Positions 57,508-64,000 of a DNA stretch of 64,000 bases are shown here, piece after piece. The stretch lies in NCBI RefSeq assembly GCF_000725385.1, contig NZ_CP008884.1, positions 496,001 through 560,000 of the forward strand. The letters are read 5' to 3'. Position numbers and translations under genes: made by a program. The notes under the pieces were generated by a model. That model ran no database searches and was not told the origin of the DNA. It saw nothing but the letters and a program-made list of their open reading frames with translations. The stretch's first letter is position 1; each line of letters begins with the position of its first letter. This stretch comes from Dyella japonica A8 (GTDB lineage: Bacteria; Pseudomonadota; Gammaproteobacteria; Xanthomonadales; Rhodanobacteraceae).

Positions 57508-58398
57508 ATGTCCGTTCGTTTGCCGGCCACCTTGGCCGCTCTGGTCCTGCTTGCCGGCTGCTCCGGCACCGCCCCCACCAAAACCGCCGCACCGGCGACT
57601 GCCGCGCCCGTGGCCGCCGCCGCCACGCCCGCCGACGACAATCTGAACGCGGTGGCCTGGAGCCAGACAGCGATCGAACACGACCTGATCTACCTGCAGA
57701 CCTACCGCGATGCCCAGTCGCGCCTGCTGTCGGCACTGGCCGACAAGCAGTGGGACGCCCTGCCCAAGGACGACCGCCTCGCCCCGGCCAAGGGCCTGAA
57801 GCCGGCCGTGGTGCTCGACATCGACGAAACCGTGCTCGACAACTCGCCCTACCAGGCCCGGCTGATCAAGAGCGGCGGCGAATACAACGAGGCCGACTGG
57901 GCCGCCTGGTGCAACGAACAGCGCGCCCGCGCCCTGCCTGGCGTGGTCGAGTTCACCCAGTTCGCCGCCGCGCATGGCGTGGCCGTGCTGTACATCTCCA
58001 ACCGGGCCAAGGACCTGGATCAGGTCACCCTGGCCAACCTGCGCAAGGCCGGTCTCCCGGTATCGGGGCCGGAGGCCTTCCTGGGCCTGGGCACCTTCGT
58101 CGAGGACTGCGAGCAGATCGGCACCGAGAAGGGTTGCCGTCGCCAACTGATTAGTCACAAATATCGCGTTTTGATGCAGTTTGGCGACCAGATCGGCGAT
58201 TTTGTCACCGTTCTTGCCAATAATGCCGCCGGACGCCAGAAGGCCATGGCACCGTACCTGGACTGGATCGGCACCCGCTGGTTCGTGCTGCCTAACCCCA
58301 CCTATGGCGCATGGGAGCCGGCATTGTTTAATAATGACTGGACGGCACCGCGCGACGAGCGCCGCCGCCAGAAGATCCAGTCGCTGCGTTTCGATTGA
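57508..58398 (+). CDS. 5'-nucleotidase/acid phosphatase lipoprotein, e(P4) type
   Basis: A 296-residue outer-membrane lipoprotein. The signal ends in LLAGC with C18 lipidated, followed by an Ala/Pro/Thr-rich linker. The HAD domain has motif I VVLDIDETVLDN (D104, D106), motif II LYISNRAKD and the later FGDQIGDF. This is the family of Haemophilus e(P4), which dephosphorylates nucleotides such as NMN and supplies nucleosides. It is a single gene with a hairpin after it. Confidence 0.9.
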   Translation: MSVRLPATLAALVLLAGCSGTAPTKTAAPATAAPVAAAATPADDNLNAVAWSQTAIEHDLIYLQTYRDAQSRLLSALADKQWDALPKDDRLAPAKGLKPAVVLDIDETVLDNSPYQARLIKSGGEYNEADWAAWCNEQRARALPGVVEFTQFAAAHGVAVLYISNRAKDLDQVTLANLRKAGLPVSGPEAFLGLGTFVEDCEQIGTEKGCRRQLISHKYRVLMQFGDQIGDFVTVLANNAAGRQKAMAPYLDWIGTRWFVLPNPTYGAWEPALFNNDWTAPRDERRRQKIQSLRFD

Positions 58399-58738
58399 TA
58401 TCGAGCAAATAAAAACAATAGCTTACGCAGCACAAGCTAAAGTATTGCTTTAAGTTTAACGGGGAAGTAAGATCTTCCTCGCTGACACCTGCTGACCTTG
58501 AAAATTCCGCAGGCAAGGCCATTTCCCTTCCGGCTCTGCCGGATTACCCCGTGAGGCCCAACGCCCGCGGGGTTTTCTTTTGGCGCTCCCGCTACCGACA
58601 CCCTGAACGGTCTCCGGTCAACGTTTGAGCCGCCTCTCAATCCCGGGTGCGGGCTCTTGTTCGTACAGAGCCGCGCCCCTTACGCTCCGCCGACCGCCCA
58701 GCGCAGGTCACCGGGCGCCACCAAGACACCGAGACTCC
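58399..58738. other. Intergenic region with an AT-rich part and a probable terminator
   Basis: These 340 bases hold an AT-rich stretch (about 58400-58470) with a TAGCTT..AAGCTA inverted repeat, a CCGGCTCTGCCGG hairpin (about 58530) and a GGGGTTTTCTTTT terminator-like element at 58547-58581. The last 150 bases lead into the next gene; no credible gene is seen. Confidence 0.5.
58547..58581 (+). terminator. Probable terminator downstream of the phosphatase gene
   Basis: ACCCCG and CGGGGT pair around GC-rich sequence that can also pair in part (GGCCCAACGCC), followed by TTTCTTTT. It is 149 bases after the stop. Confidence 0.55.
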
Positions 58739-59716
58739 ATGCGTCGCTCATCCGTCTTCTACGCCGTTGGTGCGTTCATTGCCCTGCTGGTGCTGGCCAC
58801 GGTGGCCGCGCTGTTCATGACCACGCACAAGCCCGCCCCCGCGCCGGTGGTGGTGGGCGGCGATACGCCCGAGCAGTCGGTGCAACAGTCGGTGGCGCTG
58901 ATCAAGGTCGGCGACTTCGCAGGCTTCTGGAAACACGCGCTGCCGCCGGCGGACTACGACACGCTGCGCGCCGACTGGACCCACCCGCGCCCGGACGACC
59001 ATCCGCTGACGCCCGAAGACCGCGCCGACTTCATCAAGAACATGCAGCAGCTCACCGAGCCGAATGCGGAGACCAAGCTCTATGCGCTGGCCAAGCCCAA
59101 GCTGGCGCAGCTGCAGGCGCAATACCAGGACCAGGTGCCGGTGATGATCGGCATCTTCCAGGCCATTGCCGCCACCGGCGTGGCGCAGAGCAAAGAACTC
59201 ACCAACGCGCAGAAGCAGCAGGCCACCGAGGTGATCAACGTGCTGGCACCCTGGGCGCAGACCGTGCCGTGGTTCGACCAGAATCGCGCCAAGCAGCTCG
59301 TCGGCGTGGCCGTGGCCACCGCGCGCAAGCTGGACCTGAAAACACCCGAACAACTCAAGTCGATGGACTTCGATACGGCCATGCAGAAGTACAGCACCGG
59401 CTTCCTCGGTCTGAAACAGGCACTGGCGATCTACGGCCTGTCCGTCGACGACCTGCTCGACTCGGTGAAGGTGACGACGCTGGACAACCGCAACGGCCAC
59501 GCCCGCGTGCGTATCGACTACACCCTGCTCGGCAAGCCGCTCTCCATCGAGTCGGAACTGCTCCAGCAGGATGGCCGCTGGTACAGCGCGGACATGCTGC
59601 AGAACGTGCGCGAAGCCCACGAGCACCTGACCGCTCCGCCTGCCCCGGCCGCCAGCGCGCCCGCTCCGGCCACCTCCGCGCCAATCCAGGCGATGGTGCC
59701 CGCCGTCAAGCACTGA
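58739..59716 (+). CDS. Membrane-anchored protein of unknown function
   Basis: A 325-residue protein with an N-terminal anchor helix (VFYAVGAFIALLVLATVAALFM, about 6-27) and a soluble periplasmic part of mostly helices. The tail is rich in Ala and Pro (APPAPAASAPAPATSAP). A central segment reads FDTAMQKYSTGFLGLKQALAIYGLSVDDLLDSVKV and precedes strands (ARVRIDYTLLGKPLSIESELLQQDGRWYSADML) that look like a substrate-binding or NTF2-like beta sheet. I do not recognise the family. It is upstream of plsB, 134 bases apart. Confidence 0.7.
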   Translation: MRRSSVFYAVGAFIALLVLATVAALFMTTHKPAPAPVVVGGDTPEQSVQQSVALIKVGDFAGFWKHALPPADYDTLRADWTHPRPDDHPLTPEDRADFIKNMQQLTEPNAETKLYALAKPKLAQLQAQYQDQVPVMIGIFQAIAATGVAQSKELTNAQKQQATEVINVLAPWAQTVPWFDQNRAKQLVGVAVATARKLDLKTPEQLKSMDFDTAMQKYSTGFLGLKQALAIYGLSVDDLLDSVKVTTLDNRNGHARVRIDYTLLGKPLSIESELLQQDGRWYSADMLQNVREAHEHLTAPPAPAASAPAPATSAPIQAMVPAVKH

Positions 59717-59850
59717 CCCGGCAGAACACCTTGTTTACGATCGCTCCGGTAAAAGGCCGGGGCGACGCAAGGGCCACCGCCCGGTCGCAGGGGAACCACA
59801 TGCGACCTGCAAAACCCGGATATGCCGGGCCCACCAGTTACAATCAGTAA

Positions 59851-62490
59851 ATGCTGAATATGTCGACCACGGACACCTCCGCCCGTAGCCGCGCGCCCTG
59901 GTGGTTCAACCTGGCCGGGCAGTTGCTCGAACCCTGGGTGCGCATCCGCCGCGATCCCGCCGAACCGGCCACCCTGCTGCAGGCAGGCGTGCCGGTTTGC
60001 TACGTGATCGAGCGCGATGGCTTTTCCGATGCCCTGATCCTGGACCGCGCCTGCCGCGAGGCCGGCCTGCCCTCACCCATGCAGCCGCTGTCGGGCACCC
60101 GCCGCAGGCGCTCGGTGTTCGCGCTGGCGCGCCGTGACGGCTGGCTGTTCGGGCGCAACCGCAAGCGCTCGCCTACCGAGTCGCTGACCCAGCTGGTGCG
60201 TTCGCTGGAAGGCGACCTGGACCGCGACGTGCAGATCGTCCCCGTCTCCATTTACGTTGGCCGCGCGCCCACCCGCGAGTCGGGCTGGTTCAGCGTGCTG
60301 TTCTCGGAAAACTGGGTGGTGGTGGGCCGCTTCCGCCGCATGCTCGCCCTGCTGCTCAATGGCCGCGACACCGTGGTGCACTTCTCCACCCCGGTGTCCT
60401 TGCGCACGGTGGTGAACGAGGCCGGCGACACCCGGCCCGAGCGCCTCACCCGCAAGATCGCCCGGGTTTTGCGCACGCACTTCCGCCGCATCCGCGCGGC
60501 GGTCATCGGCCCCGACCTGTCGCACCGCCGCACCGTGGTCGACTCGGTGTTGAACGCCGAACCCGTGCGTGCCGCCATCGCCGCCACGGCCACGAAGGAA
60601 AACATCAGCCAGGCCAAGGCATGGCGTCGCGCGCACGACCTGGTGATGGAGATCGCGGCCGACTACTCGCACCCGGTGGTGCGCTCGGCCTCGTTCCTGC
60701 TGTCCAACTTCTGGAACAAGTTGTACGACGGCATCCACATGCATCACTTCGACAAGGCCCGCGCTGCCGCGCCCGGCCACGAAGTGGTGTACGTACCCTG
60801 TCATCGCAGCCATGCGGACTACCTGCTGATGTCCTATCAGCTGCATATGTCCGGCGTGGTGGTGCCGCACATTGCGGCGGGCGTGAACCTCAACCTGCCG
60901 GTAATCGGCTCGATCCTGCGGCGCGGCGGCGCGTTCTTCCTGCGCCGCAGCTTCAAGGGCAATGCGCTGTATTCGGTGGTGTTCAACGAATACGTGGCGC
61001 AGCTGATCGACCGCGGCGTGCCGATGGAGTACTTCATTGAAGGCGGCCGCTCGCGCACGGGCCGCCTGCTGGCGCCACGCGCCGGCATGCTGGCCATGAC
61101 CGTGCGCGCCTTCCTGCGCGCGCCGCGCCGCCCGGTGCTGTTCCAGCCCGTGTACATCGGCTACGAGAAGCTGATGGAAGGCAAGAGCTACATCGGCGAA
61201 CTCTCCGGCAAGCCCAAGGAAAAGGAATCGCTGATCGGCCTGCTGCGCGGCCTGAAGGTGCTGCGCCAGCGCTACGGTCACGTGGCCCTGAACTTCGGCG
61301 AGCCGATCGAACTCAATCCGCTGCTCGACGCCGCCAGCGCCAACTGGCGGGCTGCCATCGACGATCCGGAGGCCAAGCCCGAGTGGCTGGGCCGCGTGGT
61401 GGACGACCTGGCCGACAAGATCCAGATCAACATCAACCGCGCCGCGGACGTGAACCCCATCAACCTGCTTGCGCTGGCGCTGCTCGCCACGCCCAAGCAC
61501 GCGATGGCGGAGAACGACCTGCTCTCGCAGCTGGAACTGATGAAGGCGCTGCTGGAAGAGCTGCCCTACTCGGACCGCATGACCATGACCTCGATGGACC
61601 CGGCCGGCATCATCGCCTATGGCGAGCAGATGGGCTGGATCCGCCGCGTGCGCCATCCGCTGGGCGACGTGCTGGTCACCGAGGACGAACAGGCGGTGTT
61701 GCTGAGCTACTTCCGCAACAACGTGCTGCACCTCACCGCCACGGCGGCGTGGGTGGCCTCGTGCTTCCTCAACAACCGCCGCATGTCGCGCGCCTCGGTG
61801 CTGCGCCTGGGCCGCATCATCTACCCGTTCATCCAGGGCGAGCTGTTCCTGCCGTGGGATGCGGACGGCTTCTGCCAGCAGCTGCAGGCCACCATCGACT
61901 TCTTCGTGCGCCGCGGCCTGCTCGAAGCCACCGGCGAAGGTCGCGTGCTGGAGCGCGGACCGGGCCAGGACGATGCGGCCTTCCAGCTCAAGATCATCGC
62001 GCGCAGCCTGATCCAGGCCTTCGAGCGCTACTACATCACCATCGCCGCGCTGGTGAAGAACGGCCCGCACACGCTGACCTCGGCCGAGCTGGAGAATGCT
62101 TGCACGCTCACCGCGCAGCGCCTGAGCCTGCTCAACGAGCTTTCCGCGCCGGAGTTCTTCGACAAGGCGCTGTTCCGCGGCTTCATCCAGAAGCTGCGCG
62201 AGAACCGCATCGTGTGGACCGACGACGCCGGCAAGCTCGACTACGACAAGGGCCTGGAAGACATGGTGCGCGACGCGCGCGTCATCCTCGCCCGCGACGT
62301 GCGCCACTCCATCCTCAAGATCACCCCTGGCGGTGATGGCGAGAAGGAAACGCCGGAAAAGCCCCTGCCGGCCGACGCCACCAGCGAAGCGCTGCATGAG
62401 CGGCATGTGGCGACCGAGCATCATGAGCATGCGCCGGTGGAAGCCATTGTGGTGGAAGAAAGCGGCAGCGAGGCTCGGGACAAGAACTAA
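59851..62490 (+). CDS. plsB: Glycerol-3-phosphate 1-O-acyltransferase
   Basis: An 879-residue membrane-associated enzyme that makes lysophosphatidic acid, the first step of phospholipid synthesis. The catalytic HxxxxD motif is HRSHAD at 318-323. EGGRSRTGRLLAPRAGM forms motif III, and the VYIGYEKLMEG segment follows. The protein is a little longer than E. coli PlsB (807) because of an Ala/Glu/His-rich tail. It uses acyl-ACP or acyl-CoA and the glycerol-3-phosphate made by GpsA. A second ATG lies three codons downstream. Confidence 0.95.
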   Translation: MLNMSTTDTSARSRAPWWFNLAGQLLEPWVRIRRDPAEPATLLQAGVPVCYVIERDGFSDALILDRACREAGLPSPMQPLSGTRRRRSVFALARRDGWLFGRNRKRSPTESLTQLVRSLEGDLDRDVQIVPVSIYVGRAPTRESGWFSVLFSENWVVVGRFRRMLALLLNGRDTVVHFSTPVSLRTVVNEAGDTRPERLTRKIARVLRTHFRRIRAAVIGPDLSHRRTVVDSVLNAEPVRAAIAATATKENISQAKAWRRAHDLVMEIAADYSHPVVRSASFLLSNFWNKLYDGIHMHHFDKARAAAPGHEVVYVPCHRSHADYLLMSYQLHMSGVVVPHIAAGVNLNLPVIGSILRRGGAFFLRRSFKGNALYSVVFNEYVAQLIDRGVPMEYFIEGGRSRTGRLLAPRAGMLAMTVRAFLRAPRRPVLFQPVYIGYEKLMEGKSYIGELSGKPKEKESLIGLLRGLKVLRQRYGHVALNFGEPIELNPLLDAASANWRAAIDDPEAKPEWLGRVVDDLADKIQININRAADVNPINLLALALLATPKHAMAENDLLSQLELMKALLEELPYSDRMTMTSMDPAGIIAYGEQMGWIRRVRHPLGDVLVTEDEQAVLLSYFRNNVLHLTATAAWVASCFLNNRRMSRASVLRLGRIIYPFIQGELFLPWDADGFCQQLQATIDFFVRRGLLEATGEGRVLERGPGQDDAAFQLKIIARSLIQAFERYYITIAALVKNGPHTLTSAELENACTLTAQRLSLLNELSAPEFFDKALFRGFIQKLRENRIVWTDDAGKLDYDKGLEDMVRDARVILARDVRHSILKITPGGDGEKETPEKPLPADATSEALHERHVATEHHEHAPVEAIVVEESGSEARDKN

Positions 62491-62520
62491 CCCCCGGGGC
62501 GTCCCTCGAACTTCCAAGCC

Positions 62521-62649
62521 CGTCATCCCGGCGCAGGCCGGGATCCAGTGACTGTATCGCTCGGTTTTGGCCGCAGCGCAGAGCGTCTGCATGCTTTCGC
62601 GAGAACCGTACAGCTTCGCCACTGGATCCCGGCCTGCGCCGGGATGACG
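62521..62649. repeat. 129-bp element with perfect 30-bp terminal inverted repeats
   Basis: CGTCATCCCGGCGCAGGCCG plus GGATCCAGTG at 62521-62550 is repeated exactly in inverted form at 62620-62649, with 69 bp between. Each arm also folds on itself (TCCCGGC/GCCGGGA). The arms match the outer ends of the elements at 27439, 35113 and 43500. It lies between plsB and the amidohydrolase gene. Confidence 0.85.
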
Positions 62650-62776
62650 GCTCTTTTGCAGCGCACGGACATCGGGACAAGGCGGTTCCGAGCCAACGTC
62701 GCCCCATAGGCAGTTCGTCATGGCCCCACCCGTGCCTACTGACCCTATGATGACCCCTTCACCCGGGGAGCTCATC

Positions 62777-64000
62777 ATGACCAAACGCCTTGCCTTCGCC
62801 ATCGCCGCCGCCCTTGCGCTGCCTGACGCCATAGCGGCCGAACCCACCCAGACCGCGCCAGACGTGACCGTGCTGCAGTGCGCGCGCATGGTCGACACGG
62901 CGGCGGGCAGGCTGCTCGGCGAGACCACGCTGGTCATCGAAGGCAAGCGGGTGAAGGAGATCAAGGCCGGCGACGTCGACCCGACGCCATACGCCAATGC
63001 CGCCAAGGCGGCGGGCGCCAACTTCAGCGTCCACAAGATCAGCGACGGCACCTGCCTGCCCGGCCTGATCGATTCGCACACCCACCTCACCGGCGAAACC
63101 AGCCCCACCGGCTACACCGACCAGTTCCGCTGGAACATCGCCGACTACGCCATCCGCTCCACCGTGTATGCAAGGCGCACGCTGATGGCCGGCTTCACCA
63201 CCGTGCGCAACGTGGGCGATTCGGCCAATGAATCCGTCGCCCTGCGCAACGCCATCAACGCCGGCATCGTGCCCGGCCCGCGCATCTTCACCGCGGGCAA
63301 GGCCATCGGCACCACCGGCGGCCACGCCGACCCCACCGACGGCTACCGACAAGACCTGGCCGGCGACCCGGGCCCGAAGGACGGCATCATCAACAGCGTC
63401 GACGATGCCTACAAAACCATCCGCCAGCACTACAAGGACGGTGTCGACGTCATCAAGATCATGCCCTCGGGTGGCGTGCTCGACGAAAGCAACAGCGTCG
63501 ACAACGCACAGATGACCATCGAAGAGATCAAGGCCATTACCAGCGCCGCGCACGACTACGGCTTCACCGTGGCCGCACACGCGCATGGCGCCGAAGCCAT
63601 TCGCCGCGCCGTGCTGGGCGGCGTCGATTCCATCGAGCACGGCACCTTCATGAGCGACGAGGACATGAAGCTGATGAAGGAACACGGCACCTGGTACGTG
63701 CCCACCATCATCGCCGGCAAGTACGTGCAGGAAATGGCCGCCAAGCCGGGCTACTACCCGCCGCAGGTCGCCGCCAAGGCCCTGCAGGTCGGCCCCATCA
63801 TCCAGGCCACCGCCGGCAAGGCGTACAAGGCCGGCGTGAAGATTGCCTTCGGCACCGATGCAGCGGTTTATCCGCACGGCCAGAACGCCAAGGAGTTCGA
63901 ATACATGGTGCAGGCCGGCATGCCGGCGATGTTCGTGCTGCAGGCCGCCACCACGCATGCGGCCGAGTTGCTGCACAAGCAGAACGAACTGGGACAGATC
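62777..64000 (+). CDS. Amidohydrolase-family metallohydrolase (3' end missing at window edge)
   Basis: The first 408 codons are open to the edge. A signal peptide (about 1-21, ending AIAAE) points to the periplasm. The metal site shows the HxH in DSHTHL (about 108-113), HAHG and EHGT as later His ligands, and the GTDA Asp near residue 366. It resembles exported Xaa-Pro dipeptidase or imidazolonepropionase-like amidohydrolases that cleave cyclic amides or peptides. GGGGAG lies 6 bases before the ATG at 62777. Confidence 0.88.
   Translation, partial: MTKRLAFAIAAALALPDAIAAEPTQTAPDVTVLQCARMVDTAAGRLLGETTLVIEGKRVKEIKAGDVDPTPYANAAKAAGANFSVHKISDGTCLPGLIDSHTHLTGETSPTGYTDQFRWNIADYAIRSTVYARRTLMAGFTTVRNVGDSANESVALRNAINAGIVPGPRIFTAGKAIGTTGGHADPTDGYRQDLAGDPGPKDGIINSVDDAYKTIRQHYKDGVDVIKIMPSGGVLDESNSVDNAQMTIEEIKAITSAAHDYGFTVAAHAHGAEAIRRAVLGGVDSIEHGTFMSDEDMKLMKEHGTWYVPTIIAGKYVQEMAAKPGYYPPQVAAKALQVGPIIQATAGKAYKAGVKIAFGTDAAVYPHGQNAKEFEYMVQAGMPAMFVLQAATTHAAELLHKQNELGQI

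Overview
The window is chromosomal DNA of high GC from a gammaproteobacterium of the Xanthomonadales. It most resembles the Rhodanobacteraceae (Dyella, Luteibacter or Rhodanobacter type). The support is the secB-gpsA and rpmB-rpmG pairs, PlsB, two large TonB-dependent receptors, an LdcA-type decarboxylase and many short palindromic intergenic repeats. This placement rests on recalled protein families and genome style; no database was searched. I see no prophage, IS transposase, CRISPR array or rRNA.

Layout. 1-382: tail of an unknown gene and a minus-strand tRNA-Ile(CAU). 551-9035: NTF2-fold protein, Lhr-type helicase, TonB-dependent receptor, alpha/beta hydrolase. 9276-14056: CDF-like metal transporter, then an AdiC-like antiporter and LdcA-like decarboxylase operon (acid stress/polyamine). 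14679-18615: three-subunit membrane dehydrogenase (Tat-exported small subunit, GMC flavoprotein, tri-haem cytochrome c). 18635-24325: HxlR regulator-EmrA-EmrB-outer membrane factor operon, divergent from a short-chain dehydrogenase. 24492-27317: glucokinase, an orphan pilin-like protein, a HAD phosphatase and a small repeat lipoprotein. 28478-35037: SNF2 helicase, gpsA, secB, rpmB-rpmG, DUF4166 and DCC proteins. 36121-43389: fatty acid desaturase, a GldG-type ABC export operon, gnd, mutM. 44414-51947: unknown protein, tdk, Sel1 protein, halogenase-like flavoprotein, rep, TPR-sulfotransferase. 52023-64000: TonB-dependent receptor, AI-2E family protein, SPFH protein, e(P4)-type phosphatase, unknown membrane-anchored protein, plsB and the start of an amidohydrolase that runs off the edge.

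How genes work together. Glucokinase and 6-phosphogluconate dehydrogenase belong to sugar catabolism, and the GMC dehydrogenase would oxidise a sugar or polyol in the periplasm and feed electrons to the respiratory chain. GpsA makes the glycerol-3-phosphate that PlsB acylates, and the desaturase alters the acyl chains. The HxlR regulator has an N-terminal Cys. Two copies of the same 14-bp operator (ATGAT-N4-ATCAT) lie over probable -10 boxes on both sides of the divergent promoter, which suggests one redox or electrophile switch for the efflux pump and the dehydrogenase.

The most unusual feature is a family of composite palindromic elements of about 0.9-1.0 kb, with three copies (about 27439-28434, 35113-35980, 43500-44377). 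Each has imperfect outer inverted repeats, inner inverted arms that fold into long hairpins, a nested REP-like inverted pair and, in the middle, a hexanucleotide microsatellite. All three lie between the 3' ends of convergent genes. Shorter relatives are scattered elsewhere, and two other palindromic repeats have been taken in frame into the Lhr helicase gene.
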